Part shown: one piece after another, positions 1-5,788 of the stretch
Position numbering within the stretch: position 1 is the stretch's first letter
Layout: each line of letters starts with the position of its first letter
Origin: an uncultured euryarchaeote
GTDB taxonomy: Archaea > Thermoplasmatota > Poseidoniia > Poseidoniales > Poseidoniaceae
Assembly (NCBI GenBank): GCA_937892665.1
Contig: CALBJF010000341.1
Coordinates: 1 to 7,050 of the forward strand
Direction: 5' to 3'
DNA: 7,050 bases
Made by a program: the position numbers and the translations under genes
Notes under the pieces: generated by a model
Told to the model about the DNA's origin: nothing
What the model saw: the letters and a program-made list of their open reading frames with translations, nothing else
Database searches by the model: none

Positions 1-32
1 ACATCAATAGACAAATACCGATGGGGGTTTTT

Positions 33-203
33 ATGGGACACTTAGAAGATGTCGGTATGACATATTTTTCGCACATGAAAAGAGCATTTTCTTTATCCTT
101 TAGATATGGACTAAGTACAATCCAACTTATCATTCATGGATTCCTACCATTCTTGTTCATTGACGCTGGGAAAAAAGCCGCCGATTCGTACGAACGTGGT
201 TGA
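33..203 (+). CDS. Small DUF6356-like membrane protein
   Basis: A protein of about 56 residues. The pattern resembles the small DUF6356 family: a short polar start, then YFSHMKRAF, a hydrophobic stretch, and IIHGFLPFLF followed by a small polar tail. The family's function is unknown to me. Residues about 18-46 (counted from the ATG at 33) are hydrophobic enough for one membrane segment, with a central HGFLPF motif. An in-frame ATG at 21 would add four residues, and the frame stays open to the left edge, so the start is uncertain. I prefer 33 because the family usually begins shortly before the Y-F-x-H-M motif and because a G-rich run (24-28) lies at ribosome-binding distance. The gene converges on the amino acid permease with 38 bases between the stops. 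The family match comes from memory of the motif; existence of the gene is likely, its role unknown. Confidence 0.6.
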   Translation: MGHLEDVGMTYFSHMKRAFSLSFRYGLSTIQLIIHGFLPFLFIDAGKKAADSYERG

Positions 204-211
204 ACGTTCAA
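200..211. repeat. Perfect 12-bp palindrome over the stop codon
   Basis: TTGAACGTTCAA reads the same on both strands and includes the TGA stop of the small plus-strand gene. About one or two perfect 12-base palindromes are expected by chance in a window this size, so only its placement in a convergent intergenic region makes it notable. It could be a protein-binding site or part of the 3' end structure. No function is shown. Confidence 0.4.
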
Positions 212-220
212 TCCCGCCCT

Positions 221-237
221 TTTCTAAACATTAGAAA
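221..237. terminator. Possible bidirectional terminator hairpin
   Basis: TTTCTAA and TTAGAAA form a perfect 7-bp inverted repeat around a 3-base loop. It sits in the 38-base gap between two convergent genes, where a shared terminator would be expected. The stem is AT-rich and weak, and no long T-run follows on either side, so this is only a candidate. In archaea, termination often depends on T-rich DNA more than on a stem. Confidence 0.35.
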
Positions 238-241
238 TTGT

Positions 242-1924
242 TCATTCGTCCTCGATTACTTCGAAGGTATTGAAGAATTCATCGATATCAATAACTCCAT
301 TCTCATCAGAATCAACAATATGGAAGATGGTTCGCGATTCATCTTTAGTATAATCAAAACCAAGTGCTGAAAGCGCATTTTGGAATTCTCTACACGTCAA
401 ATGATTTTTGCCTCCAAAATCAGCTGCATGGAACACAGATAGTCTCTTTTCATGTTCTGATACGGATGCGGATTTGAATTGTTTTTGGAATGTATCAAAC
501 GGAGTAGTCCTTGGATGAGCGTGCTTTTTACCATAGAGTTGGTAAACTATCAATCCCATAGCTATAGCAGCAACTGCTCCTATGACTGCCTTCTCTCCCA
601 TAATATATACCAGAGCCAAACCGGATAAGATTCCCCAGATGTGAATTAAAGGATAAAGTGGAGCCCTATACTCAGGGTTCCAATCGTGTTTGTAACTAGT
701 CTGACGTAGAATGATCACGCATGAATTGATCATAATGAATATCATTATTTTGAACCCTGATGCTAGTTTTGCAACATCCTTTACAGGAAGTAAGAGAATT
801 GTCAGCCCCATGGCTGCTGCAGTCAAAATGATCGGCCAATGAGGTGTTTCATATTTGGCATTGACCTCCTCTAAGGATTGAGGGAGCAAACCATCTCTAG
901 CCATTGCAAACAAAAACCTAGATGCGGCTAAGATGCCTGCAAGAGCCATGGAGATCATAGTGAGAACTGCTAAAATAGCTGCAAACACACCAATTTTAGA
1001 ACCAGCAACTGTTTCTACAAATTTGTAAATCGGATCTTCTATTGCATCTCCGTTACTGTTCACCCACCACTCTCCTGGAATTGTAGCCATCATCATGTAG
1101 GTGATGCTGCAATAGAGAACGGTTGCTATTATCAAAGAAATTATGATTCCATAAGGCAAATTCTTCCCTGGGTTTTTGACTTCACCACCAATCGCAGCAA
1201 CCTTGGTAACCCCTGCATAAGCGACGAAAACAAAGGCTGCAGTTTCAGCAATTGTCCATGGGTCAGTATCCCAGGCTGCATTCCATGGTCCAGACAAATC
1301 AGTCGTATCAGCGAATAAAGCCATTACTGAGACGATTATCAAAAGGCACAATGTAAACCCTAAAATTGGAGCTTGTATTATCTTGACTTTCTTGACACCA
1401 AGAATATTTACTACTGTGATCAATATCAGAGCCGATAATGAAACAACGTAGGTATTCAGTTCAAAATCAAAATAAGTAGTAACAGTGTACATGTAGGCAG
1501 AGAAGCCAATTAAAGCAAATGACGATTTTAGCAAAAAGGATGCCCATAATCCTAATCCGCTAATCGTACCAACAAGTGGGCCATAGGTTCGTTCCAAATA
1601 AACGTATGAACCCCCGCTAGAAGGCATCCCTGAAGCTAATTCGGATTTCGAGAGAGCACCCGGCAATACAACAGATGCAGCGAGTAAGAATGCCAACCAA
1701 ATACCTTCACCCATGATCATTGCTGCAAAGGATGGTAAAACGAATAACCCAGAACCTAGCATTGCAGAAAGTGAAATGATCACAACACCAGTTAAACCAA
1801 TGGTTCGAGAGAGGGTACTCTTAATCCGTTCAGGAACCTTGTTGAGTAAAGATTCTACATGGGCGTTGATAGAAACAGATTTTCGACGATTAGTGGCCAG
1901 ATATCTCACCCCGAATTCCGACAT
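242..1924 (-). CDS. APC-family amino acid permease with C-terminal EF-hand domain
   Basis: A 560-residue transporter of the amino acid/polyamine/organocation superfamily, expected to carry an amino acid or amine across the cytoplasmic membrane by proton or sodium coupling or by exchange. About 12 membrane segments can be placed between residues 42 and 464. Family marks visible are GSGLF in segment 1 (about 57-61), PSSGGSYVYLERTYGP before segment 3, GGEVKNPGKNLP after segment 6 (about 246-257), and SRFLFAMARDGLLP after segment 8 (about 335-348). Most family members end soon after segment 12. This one adds about 95 residues, including an EF-hand pair: a degenerate loop near 502-513 and a canonical loop at 538-549 with D, D, N, G, I and E at positions 1, 3, 5, 6, 8 and 12. 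The ATG at 1924 is preferred over a TTG one codon earlier. The gene lies 85 bases downstream of the dioxygenase operon and may have its own promoter. Substrate cannot be read from the sequence. Confidence 0.9.
   Translation of the reverse strand: MSEFGVRYLATNRRKSVSINAHVESLLNKVPERIKSTLSRTIGLTGVVIISLSAMLGSGLFVLPSFAAMIMGEGIWLAFLLAASVVLPGALSKSELASGMPSSGGSYVYLERTYGPLVGTISGLGLWASFLLKSSFALIGFSAYMYTVTTYFDFELNTYVVSLSALILITVVNILGVKKVKIIQAPILGFTLCLLIIVSVMALFADTTDLSGPWNAAWDTDPWTIAETAAFVFVAYAGVTKVAAIGGEVKNPGKNLPYGIIISLIIATVLYCSITYMMMATIPGEWWVNSNGDAIEDPIYKFVETVAGSKIGVFAAILAVLTMISMALAGILAASRFLFAMARDGLLPQSLEEVNAKYETPHWPIILTAAAMGLTILLLPVKDVAKLASGFKIMIFIMINSCVIILRQTSYKHDWNPEYRAPLYPLIHIWGILSGLALVYIMGEKAVIGAVAAIAMGLIVYQLYGKKHAHPRTTPFDTFQKQFKSASVSEHEKRLSVFHAADFGGKNHLTCREFQNALSALGFDYTKDESRTIFHIVDSDENGVIDIDEFFNTFEVIEDE
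245..490 (-). other. EF-hand tail of the permease
   Basis: This segment encodes roughly the last 82 residues of the permease, beyond the last membrane segment. The canonical 12-residue calcium loop is at bases 278-313 (D-S-D-E-N-G-V-I-D-I-D-E). A second, upstream loop keeps D at position 1 and E at position 12 but has F, G, G, K in between, so it probably does not bind calcium well. Paired loops with one degenerate member are normal for EF-hand folds. Calcium control of transport is inference. Confidence 0.8.
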
Positions 1925-1960
1925 CAAACTGTCGAATATGTAGCCTCAAGAGCATTCGGA

Positions 1961-1966
1961 ATATAT
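1961..1966 (-). promoter_or_regulatory. Candidate TATA box for the permease gene
   Basis: Reading the minus strand, a purine-rich AAGAAG precedes ATATAT about 37-42 bases upstream of the permease ATG. This resembles an archaeal BRE plus TATA element and would place transcription start about 10-15 bases before the ATG. The 85-base gap contains no convincing Shine-Dalgarno site near the ATG, consistent with a short leader. Assignment depends on the organism being an archaeon and on eyeballing an AT-rich motif. Confidence 0.3.
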
Positions 1967-2009
1967 CTTCTTGCCTTTATTTCCGATACATGTTACCGTT
2001 TTCTGGAAA

Positions 2010-3404
2010 TTAAATCTTAGCGATAACTTTCATCTCAACAGCGATTGGCGTTGGTAAAGCCCTAATGGCGAGAGTTGTTCTTGTGGGCCCATAGTGACCG
2101 AGGGTTGCGGCCCAGACTTCATTATACCCTGCGAAGTCTCGATCCATGTCCACCAAAAAGGAAGTAACATCGACAATCTTGTCCATCGATGAACCTGCTT
2201 CCTCTAGGATTCGAGCAATGTTTTCTACAACTGCTCGTGTTTGCGCTTTGATATCATATTCGACTGGATTCCCGTCCTCATCGCGAATAGGCCCCCCTGG
2301 GATAGAATTGGTTCCTGGTTGTCTTGGACCGACACCTGAGAGATAGAGTAAGTCTCCTACTTGACGAGCGTGCGGATACATACCAACTGGCTTAGGAGCA
2401 GCTTTACTATTCACCGCACCTTTACTCTCAGGAGGTTCCCAAAGCGCAGGGCCAGATGAAGGAGTCAACGGATCATCCGCTTCTGTGGTCTCTTCTCCAT
2501 CGAGAACATTCCGCTCGCCTCTGTAGTATTCAACATCGTCTTCATCGTATTCCTTGTCACCCATTCCAGTGGAGGTAGGATCGAGTTGAACGACAGCGCC
2601 ACCTGCTCCATGAAGTGCCTCATAAGCAAGGACACGTCCTGTGAGATTGTTTCGGTTACCATTCATTGCTGAAAGCCACCACATCGGTTTGAAGGTGACA
2701 ACTTTTTGAACGCGTATTTGTTGGTGAATTGTCCGTGATAATTGAGCCACGTCTTCGAGACGACCCTCTTCTAGGAATTCCAAGACTTTACGATTCCATT
2801 CGTCGTCTTTTAACGAATGGATGCGGTCATCAGACGGGTCGATAAATTCGGTAAACATCCTATTTGACATTGACATAGCAGTGACTGCTACAGCTTTACG
2901 TCCAGTCTTTTGAATAACATCGAGACATGCTTTTGCAAGAACAGTTGTTTCGGAACGGTTCGCATAAACATTCGACGATACGATTACAGCGGGAATTTTA
3001 TTGTCTGGATTGAGGAGTTTGAGTGCAACCACTGATCCTACGTCGATAGGAAAACCATGGTATGCAACTGTTCTGCTTTGTAGTCCACGATTGTGATTGG
3101 CTTCATTCCATGCTTCAGCAAAATCAGCATCGATATTGAAAGAATAATCCATTGATCCGAGGTCATGGAAATCCTGATCCACGAGCGTCCATTGGGGATT
3201 GGGATCTGCTTGAATTTGATGACCTATGATGCTTGGCCAAGTTGTCGAATAGATGATGAGGAGATCTGCATCGCTTTCTTTGATTGCATCTCTGGCTTCA
3301 TCAAACGCAGCTCGTAGCCGGCTCCATCCTTCATTCTGTTCTGGAACAAGAAGTGGATGTGGATGAACTGGAACGACATAGGATCCAACAAGTGAACCGT
3401 TCAT
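2010..3404 (-). CDS. Non-catalytic LigB-type dioxygenase subunit fused to 2-aminomuconate deaminase (RidA) domain
   Basis: A 464-residue two-domain protein. Residues 1-275 have the LigB extradiol dioxygenase fold and pair with the product of the overlapping upstream gene. It fits the alpha subunit of 2-aminophenol 1,6-dioxygenase. The iron site is broken: the beta motif SPHW is STTW here (T55 in place of histidine), the glutamate before the W-L motif is missing (V235 region), and only the early histidine (H14) remains. This matches known alpha subunits, which are structural. Residues about 276-335 are an acidic, proline-containing linker. Residues about 336-464 are a full RidA/YjgF domain resembling 2-aminomuconate deaminase: GMYPHARQVGDLLYLSG, ENIARILEEAG, and PTRTTLAIRALP with R442 and E457 at the conserved Arg and Glu positions. 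That domain would convert 2-aminomuconate to 4-oxalocrotonate plus ammonia. The start is fixed by an AAGGTGAT ribosome-binding site and an ATGA overlap with the upstream stop. The fusion is continuous, with no frameshift. Confidence 0.88.
   Translation of the reverse strand: MNGSLVGSYVVPVHPHPLLVPEQNEGWSRLRAAFDEARDAIKESDADLLIIYSTTWPSIIGHQIQADPNPQWTLVDQDFHDLGSMDYSFNIDADFAEAWNEANHNRGLQSRTVAYHGFPIDVGSVVALKLLNPDNKIPAVIVSSNVYANRSETTVLAKACLDVIQKTGRKAVAVTAMSMSNRMFTEFIDPSDDRIHSLKDDEWNRKVLEFLEEGRLEDVAQLSRTIHQQIRVQKVVTFKPMWWLSAMNGNRNNLTGRVLAYEALHGAGGAVVQLDPTSTGMGDKEYDEDDVEYYRGERNVLDGEETTEADDPLTPSSGPALWEPPESKGAVNSKAAPKPVGMYPHARQVGDLLYLSGVGPRQPGTNSIPGGPIRDEDGNPVEYDIKAQTRAVVENIARILEEAGSSMDKIVDVTSFLVDMDRDFAGYNEVWAATLGHYGPTRTTLAIRALPTPIAVEMKVIAKI
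2013..2399 (-). other. RidA/2-aminomuconate deaminase domain
   Basis: The C-terminal 129 residues of the fusion form a complete RidA-fold domain, close to the size of free RidA proteins. The features LYLSGVGPR near 353-361 and PTRTTLAIRALP near 440-451 are closer to 2-aminomuconate deaminases than to general imine/enamine hydrolases, by recollection. RidA proteins are trimers with active sites between subunits, so the fusion would have to trimerise or pair with other copies. A general enamine-clearing role is the alternative. Confidence 0.82.
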
Positions 3405-4327
3405 TGTACATCACCTTCGTTAGCATAGCAAGGCCATTCAACAATCGCATTACCAGTTCCTATAATTGTTCCATAGCCATGTAGAATCGCGGGATAATCT
3501 GGAACTTTGAGTGTACTCAGGAGCCACGTCAAGCCGCCACCGTCAGATTCGGCAATCGCTTGTTCAGTAAATTCAGGCATTTCATCAAGAATTCGTTGGG
3601 CTTGCCCCGTTCGCATGTAATCGATGATTCGCATATCCCACAGATGCATTGCATGACTAGCAATGTGCTCTTTGCTCATATCCTCTGGAACCTCAGATTC
3701 AGTCGTGAAATGACGGTGTGAAAGAGAATTTGAAGCAAGAATTACGGCTTTCTTACCACTTTCTTCAATCGCCTCTCGAGTGACTCGTCCAAGTTCCATC
3801 ATCATTTCTTGCATTACCTCAACCGAATAATAATGCGTGGAACGGTTTGAAGAAATGACCACTAGAGGTTTGTCGAATGCTGGATTCACCATATGCCCCG
3901 TTGTAATTGTACCATAGTCGACACGGAAATCTGGATTCTCCATCATCTTTACAGCAAGGCCTGAACCCTTTGCTTTGTCATGAATTGCTTGACTTAATTC
4001 AACATCGATATTCATGTCGTAGGTGTAACGAAACAAATTTGGGAAAACAGGATCAACCGATAAACCTTCGAAATGAGGTATTCCAAGGAAATGAGTGCCC
4101 ACATATGTTTGCCAATGAGGAGAAAGAAGAACAAGTACATCATGATCAATCTTGGAAAGAGATTCTCGGAGACGTTCATATCCCCAACGTAATTGCTCCC
4201 AACCTCCTTCAGAAGTTGGCTCATTCTGTGGAGGGTTTTCAGCATATACGAGGTGAGGGGGGTGAGGGGCTAGACAGCCTGCTACAATCGAACCTTTCGC
4301 CATGAGTGTCGGTGGAAGTTCCGTCAT
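3401..4327 (-). CDS. amnB: Catalytic (beta) subunit of a LigB-type extradiol dioxygenase, probably 2-aminophenol 1,6-dioxygenase
   Basis: A 308-residue class III extradiol dioxygenase, using Fe(II) and O2 to open an aromatic ring, most likely of 2-aminophenol or a relative, to give 2-aminomuconate 6-semialdehyde. The expected iron ligands are present: H22 in LAPHPPHL, H71 in SPHW, and E260 in the segment before GGGLTWLL. H204 in SLSHRHF fits the acid-base histidine. From memory, the Comamonas 2-aminophenol dioxygenase beta subunit uses H13, H62, E251 and H195; all four are offset by exactly nine residues here. Other beta-subunit marks are ENPPQNEP, GGWEQLRW, DPVFPNLFRY, NPDFRVDYGTITT, PEDMSKE and GYGTIIGTGNAIVEW. 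It is the first gene of an operon and overlaps the alpha/deaminase fusion by ATGA. No ribosome-binding site precedes ATG 4327; ATG 4303 (300 residues) is an alternative start that would bring the N-terminus close to that of the relatives. Other catecholic substrates remain possible. Confidence 0.9.
   Translation of the reverse strand: MTELPPTLMAKGSIVAGCLAPHPPHLVYAENPPQNEPTSEGGWEQLRWGYERLRESLSKIDHDVLVLLSPHWQTYVGTHFLGIPHFEGLSVDPVFPNLFRYTYDMNIDVELSQAIHDKAKGSGLAVKMMENPDFRVDYGTITTGHMVNPAFDKPLVVISSNRSTHYYSVEVMQEMMMELGRVTREAIEESGKKAVILASNSLSHRHFTTESEVPEDMSKEHIASHAMHLWDMRIIDYMRTGQAQRILDEMPEFTEQAIAESDGGGLTWLLSTLKVPDYPAILHGYGTIIGTGNAIVEWPCYANEGDVQ
3410..3417 (-). promoter_or_regulatory. Strong Shine-Dalgarno site for the dioxygenase-deaminase fusion
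   Basis: AAGGTGAT lies inside the end of the beta-subunit gene, five bases before the ATG at 3404. Its GGTGAT part matches the 3' end of 16S rRNA (anti-Shine-Dalgarno). It fixes the start of the downstream gene and supports coupled translation of the two subunits from one message. Confidence 0.75.
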
Positions 4328-4384
4328 ATGGATGCATCGCTATCAGATGCCAAGACTCAAACGAGGAAACGATAACCACCGGAC
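4328..4384. promoter_or_regulatory. Divergent promoter region (57 bp)
   Basis: The only non-coding DNA between the dioxygenase operon (leftward) and the membrane protein gene (rightward), so both promoters should be here or within the gene starts. I find no convincing TATA element, -10/-35 pair, ribosome-binding site or operator repeat in it. Called from gene layout alone. Confidence 0.45.
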
Positions 4385-4912
4385 ATGGGAGAAGAGGATT
4401 TGGACGCTTCCGAGTCCATCCCCATCGATGAAGCAGAGCCCTCCCTTGTTGTCGAAATGCATTCCACACCTGTATCACAAAGTGAAATCTTCAAAGATAT
4501 GCTTCGACATATGATGGCTCCCCTCATGCTTGGAATGCTCTTTGGGTCTATTTGGCAAATTTTAGTTATGCCGGAGATTGATATTTTCCCAAATCCGATC
4601 CACGGTTCATTTATGATTTACCTTGTATTATCGCCGTTGATTTACAAATTGCTCGTTGGTCAAGAAATGAATCGTGCTAAGGAATATTCGTTCGGTGTTC
4701 TGTCTGTAGCAATCGTCCTGTCATTTGTTTGGATTCTACCTCAACAATCTTCCTTGTATTGTGGTGTTTTTTTGACAGGAATCTCTTGGTTATGGCTGAG
4801 CTCATTCTGGCTACAGTTTGAATTTCCACCGTTCCGATATGGCCTATGGCATGCGATTGCAGTCAACATAGGAGCCTTTGGAGGAAGTGTCCTAACCTAC
4901 ATCTACATCTGA
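4385..4912 (+). CDS. Unrecognised multi-pass membrane protein
   Basis: A 175-residue protein I do not recognise. The first 40 residues are polar and acidic (EEDLD, PIDEAEPS). The rest is strongly hydrophobic, with likely membrane segments near 44-62, 74-92, 101-119, 122-142 and 153-173, giving five segments. Tryptophan and phenylalanine are frequent in the fourth segment (WLWLSSFWLQFEF). No catalytic or metal-binding motif is visible. It diverges from the dioxygenase operon across 57 bases and converges on panB, with its TGA at 4910-4912 directly touching the panB stop. The context might suggest a role in uptake of the ring substrate or its products, but nothing in the sequence shows that. 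The ATG at 4385 lacks a clear ribosome-binding site; a start at the methionine of residue 25 would remove most of the acidic tail and cannot be excluded. Confidence 0.75.
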   Translation: MGEEDLDASESIPIDEAEPSLVVEMHSTPVSQSEIFKDMLRHMMAPLMLGMLFGSIWQILVMPEIDIFPNPIHGSFMIYLVLSPLIYKLLVGQEMNRAKEYSFGVLSVAIVLSFVWILPQQSSLYCGVFLTGISWLWLSSFWLQFEFPPFRYGLWHAIAVNIGAFGGSVLTYIYI

Positions 4913-5734
4913 TCAGGATGTATAGGATTCAGATTCGCTCGGGAACTCGCCTGAACGGACATCATCACAATACGAGCGAATTGCTGTATCGATGTCTTCC
5001 GCAAGATTGAGATATCTGCGTAAGAAACGTGGCGAGAAATCCATTGTGATACCAAGTAAATCATGCAGAACGAGAACTTGTCCATCACAATGAGGCCCTG
5101 CACCAATTCCAATGACTGGAATGGTCAATTCCTGTTGAACTCTTTGAGCCAAATCTTTTGGAATTTTTTCCAGAACAATTGCAAAGCAACCGGCCTTTTC
5201 CAATAACTTAGCATCTTCAATGAGTTTGTCTGCCTCCTCATCTTCCTTTGCTCGCACTGAATAGGTACCAAACTTGTAGATGCTTTGTGGCGTAAGACCA
5301 AGATGCCCCATGACAGGAATTCCAGCTGTGAGAATACGTTCAATCGATTCAACGATTTCAGAACCACCTTCGAGTTTAACCGCATGTCCTTCTGCTTCTT
5401 TCATAATCCGAACTGCGGAGTCAAGGGCGAGTCGTGAATTTCCTTGATAGGAACCGAATGGCATATCTACGACGATAAGGGCTCGATCAACTGCCCGTTG
5501 AACACACTGAGCGTGATAGATCATGTGGTCGAGGGTCATTGGCACTGTAGTGACTTGTCCAGCCATGACATTTGATGCTGAATCGCCAACAAGAATCACG
5601 TCAACACCCGCTCCGTCAACCAAACGAGCAAGTGAATAATCGTAAGCTGTAAGCATTGTTATTGGTTCTTTAACACGCTTCATTTCTTGCAAGGTGTGTG
5701 TTGTTACCTTGGTTGCTTTTCCATGAATTGACAT
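4913..5734 (-). CDS. panB: 3-methyl-2-oxobutanoate hydroxymethyltransferase (ketopantoate hydroxymethyltransferase)
   Basis: PanB adds a hydroxymethyl group from methylene-tetrahydrofolate (or an archaeal equivalent carrier) to 2-oxoisovalerate, making ketopantoate, the first committed step to pantothenate and coenzyme A. The 273-residue length is normal. Family motifs run through the protein: [14 protein letters not shown] (27-40), [10 protein letters not shown] (47-56), [10 protein letters not shown] (88-97), KLEGG (120-124), [14 protein letters not shown] (138-151), VLEKIP (187-192), and [21 protein letters not shown] (208-228). Expected metal-binding acids are D51, D90 and E122, and the catalytic base fits E189. 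The protein is cytoplasmic and expected to form a decamer. It follows the aldehyde dehydrogenase gene on the same strand by 54 bases and may share its message. The start is supported by a purine-rich ribosome-binding site. No other pantothenate gene is nearby, so it looks like a housekeeping gene beside a catabolic set. Confidence 0.96.
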   Translation of the reverse strand: MSIHGKATKVTTHTLQEMKRVKEPITMLTAYDYSLARLVDGAGVDVILVGDSASNVMAGQVTTVPMTLDHMIYHAQCVQRAVDRALIVVDMPFGSYQGNSRLALDSAVRIMKEAEGHAVKLEGGSEIVESIERILTAGIPVMGHLGLTPQSIYKFGTYSVRAKEDEEADKLIEDAKLLEKAGCFAIVLEKIPKDLAQRVQQELTIPVIGIGAGPHCDGQVLVLHDLLGITMDFSPRFLRRYLNLAEDIDTAIRSYCDDVRSGEFPSESESYTS

Positions 5735-5738
5735 AGGT

Positions 5739-5745
5739 CTCCCTC
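5739..5745 (-). promoter_or_regulatory. Ribosome-binding site of panB
   Basis: On the minus strand GAGGGAG stands four bases before the panB ATG (5734). It is a partial match to the Shine-Dalgarno consensus and supports this ATG as the start. Confidence 0.5.
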
Positions 5746-5788
5746 ATGTTTCCGATTGGCTTCTACGTTTCAAAGTCTCGCCATGAAA

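Noticed and set aside
1925..1927. TTG as the permease start
   Set aside because: An ATG is the very next codon and is the more likely start; the difference is one residue.
1713..1943. A plus-strand open frame opposite the start of the permease gene
   Set aside because: It is antisense to conserved permease segments and has no recognisable features.
2580..3404. A second active iron site in the fused LigB subunit
   Set aside because: The second histidine is threonine (STTW) and the ligand glutamate is absent; only the first histidine remains.
3907..4305. A 132-codon open frame on the plus strand opposite the dioxygenase beta-subunit gene
   Set aside because: It lies wholly antisense to a gene with conserved catalytic motifs, its product resembles no family, and its composition looks like a mirrored frame.
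3401..4327. Protocatechuate 4,5-dioxygenase (LigAB) as the identity of the dioxygenase pair
   Set aside because: The partner here is a full LigB-fold subunit, not the small helical LigA type, and the neighbouring RidA and semialdehyde dehydrogenase fit the aminophenol route better.
4302..4514. A plus-strand frame of 70 codons across the divergent region
   Set aside because: It overlaps both the beta-subunit start and the membrane protein gene in another frame; the basic, proline-rich product looks random.
4913..5734. PanB homologue acting as the oxo-acid aldolase of the ring-cleavage route
   Set aside because: The full set of PanB motifs and the metal and catalytic acids are present, so there is no reason to assign it a different reaction.
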